NCBI RefSeq assembly: GCF_008831285.2
Contig: NC_045145.1
Span: forward strand, 10,662,802 to 10,726,801
DNA length: 64,000 bases
Direction: 5' to 3'
Source: Nymphaea colorata
Lineage: Eukaryota; Streptophyta; Magnoliopsida; Nymphaeales; Nymphaeaceae
Part shown: piece after piece, positions 1-10,366 of the stretch
How positions within the stretch are numbered: position 1 is the stretch's first letter
Layout: each line of letters starts with the position of its first letter
Position numbers and translations under genes: made by a program
Notes under the pieces: generated by a model
What the model was told of the DNA's origin: nothing
The model's input: the letters and a program-made list of their open reading frames with translations, nothing else
Databases searched by the model: none

Positions 1-1090
1 GACTAATTGGGGCTTCAGATTATGTTGTCGCCTCCTGCACCCTCCTTTTGGAATTGAGTGGAGCAGAAGCTTACTGATCGCCTTCAGTGTTGGCAGAGAA
101 AACTGCTTTCTCTCCCAGGTCGTATTACTCTGGCTAAGTACTGCCTCGCGTCGGTCCCTCTTCATGCTTTGGTTGTCTTTTGGCCTCCTGTGGCTGTTTT
201 GCGTAGGTTTGATAAGCTTATTCGTAAGTTTATTTGGAATGGTGATCGACCTTCTGATCGCCTCACGGATTGGGATGTGATTGCCTTTTTGCGTCTTCTT
301 GGTGGTGCTGGGGTTACCAACCTTAGTCGGGCTAGCAAGACTTCTCTATGTTCTTGGTGGTGGCGGTTAGCAATTGAACATTTTCCTATAACCCAATTCA
401 TTAGTTCCAAATTCGACATGTCTTCCCCTAGCGTTTGGAATGCTTCTATCTCTCACACCTCCCCCTCTCACTTTTGGTGCGACATGCTTTCTGTCCTTAC
501 TCTTTTCCTCCGCCTTGCTGACCTCTCATCGTCCACGTCCCCATCCTGGCCTCTTTCACCTACCCGTGAGTTCACATTTTCTTCTTGCTAACTGGCCTCC
601 TTTGGTCCTTTTGTCGCGTCGTTCCCACCCCGGTCCCTTTGGTCTCCTGGCCCGTCTCCCCGTGCCATTGCTTTTGTCTGGCTTCTTCTTACTGGTCATA
701 TCAACACTTTTGACCACCTGCAACGCCTTGGCATCAGTTTGGCTAACTAGTGTCTCCTTTGTCTTGTCGCGACTGAGTCTCGGGTTCACCTTTTAACTTC
801 TTGCCATTTTTTTTCTAGTGTCCCTGCTTATGTCTGGCATTCCCTTGTTTGTAGTCTTCCAAATTCGCCTTCCATTCGTCTTCTTTTTCTCTTTTGTCTT
901 TCCCCCCACCTGACTGCTTCCTGGGTTCATGTCTGGAGGCCGTGGCTCATTTCAGCTTGGTGGCGCATTTGGGAGGAGCGCAACAACAGAGTCATCAGGG
1001 ACACCTTCTCTTCGCCAGATTCTGTGGCTTGTCTTGTGCAAGGGGATGTCCAGTTTGCCATTCGATTGAAGCGCCGCTGTCCGTTTGCGA
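1..1090 (+). pseudogene. LINE (non-LTR retrotransposon) 3' remnant, reverse-transcriptase C-terminus and zf-RVT region
   Basis: Translation of 58-420 gives the region after the catalytic core of plant LINE reverse transcriptases: WQRKLLSLPGRITLAK, then the LIRKFIWNGD block, then a GGAGVTNLSRASKTSL block with WWWRL. Around 660-740 another frame reads IAFVWLLLTGHINTFDHLQ, the zf-RVT domain, and 900-1085 reads WRIWEERNNRVIRD, the usual C-terminal block. The blocks are in the right order but in different frames with stops between them, so the copy is dead. The catalytic part lies left of the window or is lost. No poly-A tail or target duplication was identified at the 3' end. The family is recognised from general knowledge; the exact clade is not determined. 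Confidence 0.85.
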
Positions 1091-1250
1091 CTGGGTGACT
1101 GTGCCGCGCCGCCTTTCCTCTCTCTCTTATTTTTCTATGCATTGTATTGTATATATCCTCTTCCTGATTCTGTTTTTGCGGTTTGTTTTTTTGTGGATGT
1201 ACCTAGGGGATCTCTTGTCCCCAAATTTTGTTATATATTCCCATTTTATC

Positions 1251-1255
<5 letters not shown>

Positions 1256-1295
<40 letters not shown>

Positions 1296-1437
1296 CAATT
1301 CCAGACTCTCTGCACGGAGGGCTTATGAGAGCTCCCCAAAACTATCCGCGTAGAGGGTCTCTCTCTCTCTCTCCCCAATTCCAGACTCTCTGCACGGAGG
1401 GCTTATGAGAGCTCCCCAAAACTATCCGCGTAGAGGG
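1256..1437. repeat. (TC)n microsatellite plus 80-bp tandem duplication
   Basis: A pure TC run (about 1256-1292) is followed by CCCCAATTCCAGACTC and unique sequence to 1357. The same 80-bp unit, including a short TC run, is repeated almost perfectly from about 1359 to 1437. It lies just beyond the LINE remnant. Confidence 0.9.
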
Positions 1438-1439
1438 TT

Positions 1440-2090
1440 GAAACAGTCTACGGTGCAGTGGTTGGGGGAGAATGTCACTATGGGAGAGTGTGCATCCTTC
1501 CAATCTCCTAATGGTCATTTTTTAGAATTCCAGAGTGAAAATGTTTGGAACCAAGTGCAATGGTTAGATTTTTCATTGCCAATTTGATAAAATTGGAGTT
1601 TGACGAAACTGGTATGAATTTCAAATATTTGAATTTTATTCCTGCTCTACAGAAAATTTTGGACAAGCAAACATACCCAAAGAGTTCTGACCACAGATAA
1701 AACTCCGACCTCGTCTCGTCGTTTTCTTCCGCTATATTTTATTTCTTTTTTGTTCATTCCCTTCTTTATATTTTCTTCATTTTTTCGTTGAGCAGATGGA
1801 ACTAAAATGTAGCTAGATGGGCTTGTGTCAGGTGAAAAAGCAGAGATGGAGAGCAAGAAAACATAGAAAATTACATAAGAACAAAAGAGGAAATATTTGA
1901 TTCTCTCTTTTTGTCTTATTATTTTTTTATAGAGAAATGTTTTGGTGGGGAACGGGGAAAACCCGATCAGACTTTGGGATTTGTACTCTCAAGAAGAGAT
2001 ATGCTTGATAGTGTGGTTCAGATTTTTTTCCCCCCATTAATTGGGCATAAAAGCTTTCTGCCGTAGAATGCAAAGCCTGGTTCATGAGCT
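1440..2090. other. No recognisable gene
   Basis: AT-rich sequence between the tandem repeat and the CTCGAG-rich block. Only short unsupported ORFs; I see no domain, TIR or LTR here. Confidence 0.5.
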
Positions 2091-2091
2091 T

Positions 2092-2580
2092 AAAGGAGTT
2101 CAGCTCGAGCTTGGGCATAGTCCACCGAGTCGAGGTCGAGCTACCTTTTCAAAGCTCGACTCCAGTTCTAGCTGAGCATTATATGAGGGGGCTCATGTAC
2201 ATCGATCAGGGTTGGTGAGCTAAGGGTATTTGGAGATGTCAACAAACCTGAGCATTATATGAGGGGGCTCATGTACATCAATCAGGGTTATGAGCTAAGG
2301 GCAATTGCAGATGTCAACAAAGAATTATGAATAGCAAATGCCGGGCTGTCGTCGGGTACTTCATAGTCGGCCCGACTTAGGCCCAAGAAAACATGACCCG
2401 GGCTGGCCCGATAAGCTCTGATCGGGTTGATAATAATTTTTTTTATTAATATATATATATATATATATATTATATTTAAAAAATATCTTTTTTTTAATGT
2501 AATTGAGTCGAGCTAGAACTCAAGTTTTCAAGCCCGAGTTTTAGATGTCCGACTGGCTCGGGTCTAACTCGTTATTAAAC
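2092..2580. repeat. Diverged GAGCTCGA-rich repeat with a 76-bp tandem duplication
   Basis: The block is rich in AGCTCGAGC, GTCGAGCT and CCCGAG words like those in the hAT MITE at 52389-52860 and the degenerate stretch at 54481-54790. Inside it, 2172-2247 is repeated in tandem at 2248-2321 (both begin CTGAGCATTATATGAGG). An AT run is at about 2449-2471. No termini were found, so the class is inferred from composition only. Confidence 0.55.
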
Positions 2581-2623
2581 CGGATCGACCCTTGGCCCAA
2601 GGGAAGCGAATTTGTGACAATAA

Positions 2624-2639
2624 GGCCACGTTTGATGGC
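2624..2639 (+). repeat. Harbinger left terminal inverted repeat
   Basis: GGCCACGTTTGATGGC, preceded directly by TAA. It matches the right end base for base in inverted orientation. Confidence 0.95.
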
Positions 2640-2753
2640 TGGGGGAAAGACTGTTGAAGAGGAAAAACATGAAAAAAATGTACGATTTCAACCGGTGTTA
2701 TCAAACACCGGTAACTTTTTCCGGGTAAAAAGGTTGATCCAGGGTAATTTTTC

Positions 2754-2987
2754 CCTGGAAAAAAGTCGGACCCTCCAGGGTCCGACTTTTTTGCGCAGAT
2801 AAATTTTTTGCCCGTTAGGGCTTCCTCCTCACTCTTGATCCTGTTTGATCACTCGCCTGACCGCTCGCTGTGCTCTCCACCACCGCCGCTGCTCTGCCTC
2901 TCGCCCGACCGCTCGCTGTGCTCTCCACCACCGCCGCTGCTCTGCCCAGTTGAGCCGTCGTGGTCTTCCGAAGAAGTTGAGGTACGC
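2754..2987 (+). repeat. Leader-like segment, copy 1 (direct repeat of 8315-8551)
   Basis: It begins with a 16-bp hairpin (2759-2774 pairs with 2777-2792, two-base loop), then GCCCGTTAGGGCTTCCTC. Next comes a 48-bp C-rich minisatellite repeated twice (from 2862 and 2910). It ends GAAGAAGTTGAGGTACGC, which looks like a splice donor (GAG|GTACGC at 2981). The same order occurs at 8315-8551. Its place between the left end and ORF1 suggests a non-coding first exon of the ORF1 transcript; that is inference. Confidence 0.8.
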
Positions 2988-5276
2988 TGTTGTCTCTCTC
3001 CCTATTCTGCGTTCTCCCTATTCTATGATGATGAAGATTTTATGTTCAGAGGACAGGGAGGCATGTGATGATGGTGATGAGTCTGACGCCATGCTCGGCA
3101 TCCCCTTTATGATCATCATCATCATGCAAACGCCCAAAACGCTTTTTATCCTGCTTTCTTTCCATGATTGTCTTTGCAGATAACCCTCGCTATCTCTTGC
3201 TCTCTCTGTTTTTTCCTCTTTATATATATTCATTCCCCTCGTTCATTCCCTCCATGTCTTCCACATCCCCTCTACTGTTTCCCTCTTTTCCTCTCAGAAA
3301 TTTTGAGCTTGGATTGTTTCAGATAAAAGTAGGAGAAGTTGCCATCCCCTCTTTTGCTTCTTTTTGATATATTTTATATTTTCACCGTTCAAACCTCATG
3401 GTTCGTTTGTTAACTGCTCTTCTTTGTCATGGGCTTTTGTTGTTCACTTATTTCTTTCTTTTCCGATTCTTCATTGAGTTGGGTTGGGTTTCCCTACATG
3501 AAGATAATAACTCATTCTGCCTTTTGGCATGGGCTTTTTGTATACTTCTTTCGTTGGTTTCTGTTTTTCTTTTTCATCTGTCTTAATGCTGGTATGCTTA
3601 GCACATAGCTTCACCACATTTATGAAGTCTGTCACCGTGTTTTGGGCTTTTGGCAGATGTAAGAATCTTGTGTGCAAATATTACATAATGCTATGACAGA
3701 CTTTATCTAATTTCCCCCGGTAGCATTGGTCCCCAAGTGTGACCCTCTTCTTAAATGCACGAAACTGTCCCCACTAGTATCCATTTTTCTTCTGATAACA
3801 ATAAAAAAAATATGTCTCATTCAGCGGTTTGGAGACCCATTTAATGCTCACTGCTATTATGAAGAGAGAAGTACCTTGTTAGAATTCTAATCCTGCTAAC
3901 TCCCACAGTTCAGTTTCATTATAGGCTGTAAGATGTTGTTGTAGGGTACTCGAGAAGGTTTTTCTGCTGATATCTGTTCTTGTTTTAAGAACTTTTCAAC
4001 ATAATTTAGGAATTGAATCATATATAAAAGTCAGCTCTCCTGGATTTGGTTTTCTATCTGATTTCTTAAGATCTCAATGCGCCAGAACAACTGGTAGATT
4101 TAGATATGATCGTCTCATTCACATTCTTCCAGGCCCCATAGGACCTCATTACCAAACCTATTAACTTCAACTTTGGGACATCTCTTTGAGAGTTAGTGGA
4201 ATGGGACCTGCAGTCCCACCTTGTCCTGTTTTCATTGACGTGGAAGGGGACCCATTAGGAGTTCATCTTGTCCTATAAACTGGTTGAGAGAGGGAGGAGG
4301 GAGAAGAGGCAAGGCAGAGATGATTGGGGTATTGCCCATAGCAGTGCAACAGGAGATTGAATAATTTTTATACATTCATGAAGTTGACGCCCGTTACCAA
4401 TCACTGCGACCTCCCTTTCTCCAACCTGGTAATGAATTCCTAGAATCTTATGTTGCACGCAGACTTTGAACATTCACCTAAATCTGCTTATGTTGGAAGT
4501 ATATTGAAAACTGGCTTTCCTTGGAGCAATACATTTTATCAAAGCAGAATAATGTCTGAGCCATGCTTTCTTCTTTAAAATATCTGAACTTTCTAGTTAC
4601 ATGAACTTTTGAAACATGCTTTTTTTCTTGAACATGACTCTGCCAATCCTTTAAATATCAGCAAGGTTAGCCTTCTAGCCGAAACAAGAATTCTGTTCCT
4701 GGATACGTAGACATGATTCCTTATACATTCATAGTTTCATACACTCAAACCTGCGTTTAAAAATTTTTTTCTTCAATTCTGACTTTTATTTCTTGCTTGT
4801 CGCCTCAGCTATAATTTATTGGTCATCCATAATGCCAGTTCTGCTCAAAGAAACTGGATATGATAGACATTCACCTAGTTGATCCCGAAAAAATCTGAAA
4901 ACCAGCAATATTTTGTATTGCTCATCGAGATCAATATGAATGATAAACGTTGGTATCAATGGGGTCTTTGCATCTTTTACATATTTTTCCTACCACCAAC
5001 CTCTGTACCCATAGTAGTATAGTTGTTTGATATTAAAAATTTTGATGAAAATTCATTTGAGCAGAACTGGCATATTTTAAATATTTTTGATGAAAATTCA
5101 CATTTTAATTTATTGGTTTATTAATGCACGTGCATGTGTGATAAAAAAACTGTTTGTTATTGGCCAGTCATTATTCTTACAATTGAAAATGCAAGTTAGT
5201 ATTGTCAATTTTGTTTACACATACGTTTTCATATTCAATGTTGTAGTTGTGAAGGAATATTGTGCAAATCATTAAC
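2988..5276 (+). other. Harbinger 5' interior without a recognised gene
   Basis: About 2.3 kb of AT-rich sequence between the leader-like repeat and ORF1. It could be a long 5' UTR intron, given the donor-like end of 2754-2987. I find no protein match in any frame. Confidence 0.45.
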
Positions 5277-6274
5277 ATGGAGGATAGTGGTACATCAAGG
5301 GAGAATCTTACATGGACTGAAGCACAAATGGACTACTTAGTCCAGCTTCTTTTGGAGCAATCACGCATTCCTGGTATGAAGTCTGGTGGAGGTTTGAAGG
5401 CAAAAGCATACACAGCAATAGAAAGAAGCATGATAGACCGCTTCGGAAGGGACTTCACTAAGGACAAAATAAAAAATAAACTGAAATATGCAAAACCAAA
5501 CTTGACAGTGTTGAAGGAAATGATGAACACAAGCGGGTTTGGATATGACCCTACTAACAAATGCATTGAAGTTGACCCCCAGGTTTGGAGTGAGTACATT
5601 GAGGTATGTTAAAGAAATCGTAATTTTAGGTTTTGTCTTACGTGTCTTTTTTTCTGTAAATGTTGAACCTATTAAAATTTTTTCAGAAATACCCTAATAG
5701 AAAAAAGTACAAAGGACCAAAGTTTTGGAGATACTATGATGAGTTTCTTGAGATATTTGGTGATTCTCACGCAACTGGGAACACAGCAGACACGTGCAAC
5801 AGCATGTTATTAGAGGATATTATTGAACCATTCCCAACAACACCTGCTTCCCAATCGACTCCATTTCACATGGAACCTGAAAATACACAATCATTCACAC
5901 AGATGCTTCATGAAGATAGTCCTTCAATACAATCGCCAACATCTGCAACTCCTACACCTCAACATCCCACCATGACAACCAACAGGACTACAAATAGGTC
6001 TAAAAGGAACAGGTCAGACTATGATGAAGAATACTATAATTTGTTGCACCGTATTGCTGACGATGTGCATACCATGACAAATGGAAGTAAAGGGGTTCAA
6101 TTTGTCCAGTGTTGTGAAATACTTCAAGAATTGGTTGAGACAGGACAAATTGATTCTGAAACACATGTGAAGAGTTTTGATTTGTTGGCTGAGGGCACGA
6201 ACCCCATGATCTTCGTCAATATTCCATCTTCACAACGGGTGCCATGGTTGACACGTAAACTGAATGGGTCGTAG
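5277..6274 (+). CDS. Harbinger ORF1: Myb/SANT-like DNA-binding protein, 304 aa
   Basis: In PIF/Harbinger elements the Myb/SANT-like ORF1 protein binds element DNA and helps the transposase enter the nucleus. The CDS is join(5277..5603, 5697-frame exon starting 5687..6274): donor GAG|GTATGT at 5604 and acceptor TTTTTTCAG at 5686 keep the frame, giving 304 codons and a TAG stop. The N-terminus has the Myb/SANT-like helix pattern (LTWTEAQMDYLVQLLLEQ, then AYTAIERSMIDRFGRDFT, then KNKLKYAKPNLTVLKEMM, and VWSEYIE before the intron). After the intron comes KYPNRKKYKGPKFWRYYDEF, then a polar Thr/Pro/Ser linker with a basic KRNRSDYDEEYY patch. The C-terminal helical part ends WLTRKLNGS. The start is the ATG at 5277; an upstream in-frame codon at 5262 is not an ATG. 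No stops or frameshifts are seen. Confidence 0.88.
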
Positions 6275-6548
6275 GTAAGAACTCATTGTTAATTATATGT
6301 TCAACGGTACATTAGTTGCACATTGCTCATTTTATATATGTTCCATCTATTATTTTGTGTCTTATGTGTTATTGGATGAAGTTTGCAATGGTTGTTTTTT
6401 ATGTATTCATGTTCTTTAAGTATTCATGTTGACTGTATTAGCAAATGCATTGTTTTTGGATGATGTTTGCAATGGTTGTTTGTACACTTTTTTTCACGAC
6501 ATGTTCTTCAATATTTTTTGTTATTATGTTTCATGCAGTTTAGTTGAA

Positions 6549-7991
6549 ATGGCTGACATCGACATGTTCTATGATGACGAAGAACTAGAGTGTTATTTGA
6601 TTCGGATAGTGTTCGTCTTCATCTTTTTTTGGTTAAGACAACTACCTCATACTAGGAGGATTGTTCATCCCTTTCGAGAAGCTGGTTCTTCTTTTGTTCA
6701 ACTCATGCTTGAAGGTCATCCTAGAAATTGTATGGACTTACTTCGCATGGATCGGCACACATATATGACATTGTGTACCACTCTCAAAACTAGGAATTTA
6801 TTGGAGGATGCTCGTGAGATTAGTCTAGAAGAACAAGTAGCTATATTTTTATTGACCATTGGACATAATGAACGCAATCGTGCAACTCAGAATACGTTTC
6901 AACATTCTGGACAAACAATAAGTAAATATGTCAGCCTTGTCCTACGAGCATTATGTATATTGGGTAGGGATTTCATCCGGCGCCCCAACATTGAGATGCC
7001 AAGTAGTATTCGGCGATCTGAAAGATTTTTTCCATATTTTCAGGTATTTTCATAAACGTAAACATTTTATGACACGTGCATATATGTCTAACCAGTATAT
7101 ATACTATATAGGATTGCTTAGGTGCAATCGATGGCACCCATGTACCTGCATGGGTCTCAGCGTCAGATCAAGCAAGATTTCGCAATAGAAAAGGAGTCAT
7201 TTCTCAAAATGTCATGGCTGTAGTTGGATTCGACACTCGATTCCACTACGTCTTGGCGGGATGGGAAGGAAGTGCAACAGACTCAAGAGTATTATACAAT
7301 GCACTTGATCATCCAACTGACCCATTTGTTGTGCCAGAAGGTACGTACTTCCACTCAACATTGCATACCTTCTTATGGGCATTTCACAAACTTTTACGAA
7401 TTTGTGTTCACTTGTAGGAAAATATTATCTTGCTGATGGGGGTTATCCAAACATTGTCGGTTTGCTAACACCTTATCGAGGGCATCGATATCATATGTCT
7501 GAATTTAGTGCACCAGGGGCACGCACACCTAGAACTCAAGAGGAATTATTCAACCATAGGCATTCATCACTACGAAATGTAGTAGAAAGAACTTTCGGCA
7601 TGTTGAAAGGACGTTTTCCAATACTAAAAATGCAAGTGCACTATCCATTGAAAAAACAAGTTCAAATTGTTCTTGCTACGTGTGTACTGCACAACTTCAT
7701 AATTGAACACAATCCGAATGCCGAACAATTTGTTGATGAAGAAACTCAGTCGAATGATAATGTTTTCTTAAGCGAACCAGAAATCGCAAGACAAACACAT
7801 CAACGAGGAAGCAACAATCTTCTGAGAACAGCTATAACAGGTCAAATGTTTACAGATTATCAGTTGAATAGTAAGTTCATTTATCAGTTATAACGAAGTT
7901 CATTTATCAGTTATTTGTTGATGTATAACAAGTTAAATGTTTAATGTATGTTTGACATCTACTTTGTTTTTAAATAGGACAACGAAGATGA
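6549..7991 (+). CDS. PIF/Harbinger DDE transposase, 396 aa
   Basis: This is the catalytic protein that cuts and joins the element ends. Four exons, join(6549..7043, 7112..7340, 7418..7870, 7978..7991), are bounded by consensus GT-AG sites and sum to 1191 nt without a stop. Residues 1-160 hold the HTH-like N-terminal region (LRMDRHTYMTLC, then EISLEEQVAIFLLTIGHNER). Exon 2 opens with the first catalytic Asp in GAIDGTHVPAW, followed by RNRKGVISQNVMAVVGFD and GWEGSATDSRVL. Exon 3 has the second Asp in YLADGGYP and the Glu in VVERTFGMLKGRFPIL, then VLATCVLHNFI. This is the Tnp4-type DDE fold of plant PIF transposases. The last exon adds only four residues and is the least certain; without splicing the ORF would end at 7893 instead. 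Length and motifs are normal for the family. Confidence 0.9.
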
Positions 7992-8113
7992 AGCATCAAC
8001 ATATATATTACAACGAAGATGAAGCATCTATTTTGTTTTGTGATGAAGCATCTATTTTGTAAAGTGCAGCAAAGAACAAGAAGATTACAATGAAGATGAA
8101 GCATCTATTTTAA
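7978..8113 (+). repeat. GAAGATGAAGCATC short repeats in the transposase 3' UTR
   Basis: The word GATGAAGCATC recurs four times (about 7987, 8020, 8042, 8094), usually after ACAACGAA or ACAATGAA. It lies directly after the transposase stop codon. Confidence 0.75.
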
Positions 8114-8314
8114 GATTGTCTGTTTTGTTTTTTGGATGTATACTCTTTAAACTCATATACTAGATGGGTAACCAATACTTTTTTGGATGTGAACTAACAA
8201 TATGGGCACCTACTTGAATGTTGGACAATACTCTTTAATGTATATTCCGCCCAAGTTTCTGTATAAATGTATATATGTTATCAACTCTTTCTTTTCTTGT
8301 TGATTGCTTATGGG

Positions 8315-8551
8315 CCTGGAAAAAAGTCGGACCCTGAAGGGTCCGACTTTTTGGCGGAGACAAATTTTCTGCCCGTTAGGGCTTCCTCATCACCATCATT
8401 CGCTTCAGCCTCCAGCCGTCGTCCGCTCGCCATGCTCTCCACCACCGCCGCTGCTCTGCCTCCAGTCGTCGTCCGCTCACCGTGCTCTCCACCACTACCG
8501 CTGCTCTGCCTCCAGCCGTCGTCGTGGTATTTCGAAGAAGTTGAGGTACGC
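8315..8551 (+). repeat. Leader-like segment, copy 2 (direct repeat of 2754-2987)
   Basis: It has the same order of parts as the 5' copy: a hairpin (8320-8335 with 8338-8352), GCCCGTTAGGGCTTCCTC, two C-rich minisatellite units (from about 8424 and 8474, 50-bp period), and GAAGAAGTTGAGGTACGC ending in a donor-like site. The hairpin loop differs (GA instead of CC) while the stem is kept. No TIR precedes it, so it is an internal duplication rather than the start of another element. It lies directly upstream of the captured exons and in the same orientation. Confidence 0.82.
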
Positions 8552-8730
8552 CATCCCTATATGCATATTTTGATGATGGCCTGTGGCCCTACCTTCCTTG
8601 AATCAGGCCATTGTATCTGGGGTCGCAAGAGTAGCCTTTGGTAAGAATTATGTTTGGGACATGTTAATTTAAAGAGTGCACTTTTCTGGGTCAGCATTTA
8701 TCACTGCAAACGTTTGTGTCATGATTTTTG

Positions 8731-9584
8731 TCATCATAGCGGGTAGTGTCCTTGGATTTCAAAGTGGATGGCCTGGTTATGCCCTTTCCAATGGGTAAGG
8801 GAAAAGTGCACTCTAGATGGTTATGCACTTTTAACTTTTTCTCCTATATGCATTGGAACTATTTTTATGAGAAATTCTCAATTCATTTCTTGGTTTTGTT
8901 GAAGGTGGTTGAAGCTGGAGATTTAATCTATGTTCTTGTTGTGGTTCTAGGTACTTTCCTTTTGGAGTTAATGGGATGCTTGCTGGATCCGCTACTGTTT
9001 TCTTTGCATATATAGGCTTTGATGCGGTTGCAAACACGGCTGAGGAGGTATATTGCTATTTACATAATTATGAATGTCATTCAACCCATTTTTGCTTCAT
9101 TCCATGTGACAAAAATTTTTGAAGTTGGATATAGCAGAAACAATTCGTTATTAACTTTCATAGGCACTTGTTAGTCAAAGCTTTTATTGTAAATATAGCC
9201 TGATATTTGTAGTCAGTTCACTTCATGCTTGACGCTCATCCTATCTTGCAGGTGAAGAATCCACAACGTGATTTGCCATTGGGAATTGGAAAGGGATTTT
9301 ATCCCTAGCTGTGTCTTGTACATGCAGGTATCTGTGGTTATAGTTGGTTTGGTGCCTTATTATGCAATGGATCCTGACACACCAATTTCATCTGCTTTCT
9401 CCAGCCATGGGATGCAGTGGACAGTGTAAGTCAGCTTTAATGGAAATCGTGTGGTTTTTTGTAGGTTAGCCAAATGACTGTGGTTGGCTTAATTCATCTG
9501 CGTTTTGTTTTAGGTACATTATCACTGCCGGTGCAATTACTTACTGCTCTCTGTGCAACATTGTTGGGTTCAATCCTTTCCCAG
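8731..9584 (+). pseudogene. Captured fragment of a vacuolar cationic amino-acid transporter gene (CAT2/3/4-like)
   Basis: Four consecutive exon-like blocks with their introns match the middle of plant cationic amino-acid transporters (APC family, tonoplast type). Block a, 8731-8794, reads AGSVLGFQSGWPGYALSNG. Block b, 8951-9047, reads YFPFGVNGMLAGSATVFFAY then IGFDAVANTAEE. Block c, 9252-9425, reads VKNPQRDLPLGIG and later VGLVPYYAMDPDTPISSAF then SSHGMQW. Block d, 9514-9584, reads YIITAGAIT and ALCATLLGSILSQ. Junctions are in phase (for example GG|G across a/b and GT|G across c/d). Block c is frameshifted after GIG with an in-frame TAG. Block d has a 4-bp tandem duplication (ACTTACT), and its donor is GC. 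Both ends of the transporter are missing, so no working protein is possible. It lies inside the Harbinger element, so it was acquired. Confidence 0.87.
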
Positions 9585-9775
9585 GCAAGTTCTTCGCAGC
9601 TTGAAAATATAGTTAACCAATGAGATTGCATACCATTGGAATTATTTAGTAATCATGTATTTGCTTGTTTTTTGTCCTGTACATGTAAAACATGTGTTGG
9701 AAACAACGTTAACGATTTGTTTTAGGAGCATTAATCTTTGTTTAAACTAATGTTTCTGTATTCCATAACTTGTAG

Positions 9776-9865
9776 ATGATTCCAGTGGCTTTGAACGATG
9801 TAGCGTTTTCAACACACGCGGTTTTGTTGACAGGATTCACAGTTTTGCAAGTTTTAATCTATGAA
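9776..9865 (+). pseudogene. Captured single exon of a cystinosin-like cystine transporter
   Basis: A 30-codon open block lies between a good acceptor (AACTTGTAG at 9775) and a donor (GAA|GTAATT). It reads MIPVALNDVAFSTHAVLLTG then FTVLQVLIYE, which matches the conserved IPVAANDVAF-type segment of plant cystinosin homologues (PQ-loop lysosomal/vacuolar cystine exporters). The exon itself is undamaged, but no neighbouring cystinosin exons are visible on either side. It follows the transporter fragment in the same orientation within the Harbinger element, so it is a second captured host fragment. The identification rests on one short exon from memory of the family. Confidence 0.72.
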
Positions 9866-10300
9866 GTAATTGGATCATCTAACGGAACCTTCTTTTTTTC
9901 CTGTCTTCTCCTGGTTTTCGTGCAGTTTTATAGAGGATGGCTTGTTATCAATTTTAATAGATGATGTTTACAACTTTCTAGCGTTTATGTTGTACATTAC
10001 AAAGGGTTTTATGTAATAACTCTATTATTGAATGGCTTTAAATATTTTTTCCATGGCTGAATTGCATATCTATGTGTAGGTGGTGGACGGTCAATTGCAG
10101 TTTTTGACCATGACAAAAAACGGTCAAAAAATTTTTCCTTGAAAAAATTTTCTTGCCTAACAAACTAGGCATTTTTTCCTTTGGAAAAAAGTTCCAGACC
10201 ATCAAACATGGTCTGAAACAAGAAGAAGGGAATTTTACCCTTCTGTCATTTTTTCAGGGTAAAATTACCGTAGAAAAAGTTCCCCCTCTAAAAAATCGGT
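9866..10300 (+). other. Harbinger 3' subterminal region
   Basis: No coding match. From about 10085 it contains nested short palindromes (AGACCATCAAACATGGTCTG around 10196-10216, and GGAATTTTACCC...GGGTAAAATTACC at 10230-10270) that echo the TIR word CATCAAAC. Such subterminal repeats may be transposase or ORF1 binding sites; that is inference. Confidence 0.6.
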
Positions 10301-10316
10301 GCCATCAAACGTGGCC
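10301..10316 (-). repeat. Harbinger right terminal inverted repeat
   Basis: GCCATCAAACGTGGCC, the exact inverted match of 2624-2639, followed by TAA at 10317-10319. Confidence 0.95.
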
Positions 10317-10366
10317 TAACGGAAAGATGGGCGGAGATTTTGGGGAAACGATTCCCTCCAGTATCG

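Larger units (their letters stand above)
2624..10316 (+). mobile_element. PIF/Harbinger DNA transposon, apparently complete, carrying host gene fragments
   Basis: The ends are GGCCACGTTTGATGGC at 2624-2639 and its exact reverse complement at 10301-10316. TAA flanks both sides (2621-2623 and 10317-10319), the 3-bp target duplication expected of PIF/Harbinger. The interior has the two genes of autonomous members on the plus strand: Myb/SANT-like ORF1 (5277-6274) and DDE transposase (6549-7991). At 7.7 kb it is long for the group because of a 3' cargo (8315-9865): a second copy of a 234-bp leader-like segment, broken exons of a cationic amino-acid transporter, and a cystinosin-like exon. Both subterminal regions contain short hairpins such as ATTTTACCCT/AGGGTAAAAT. 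Perfect TIRs and open genes suggest recent insertion. Whether it can still move is unknown. Confidence 0.93.

Noticed and set aside
2624..10316. Two adjacent elements, an autonomous Harbinger ending near 8300 and a separate Pack-type element after it
   Set aside because: No TIR or TAA is found at the start of the second leader-like copy (8315). The only matching end pair is 2624/10301.
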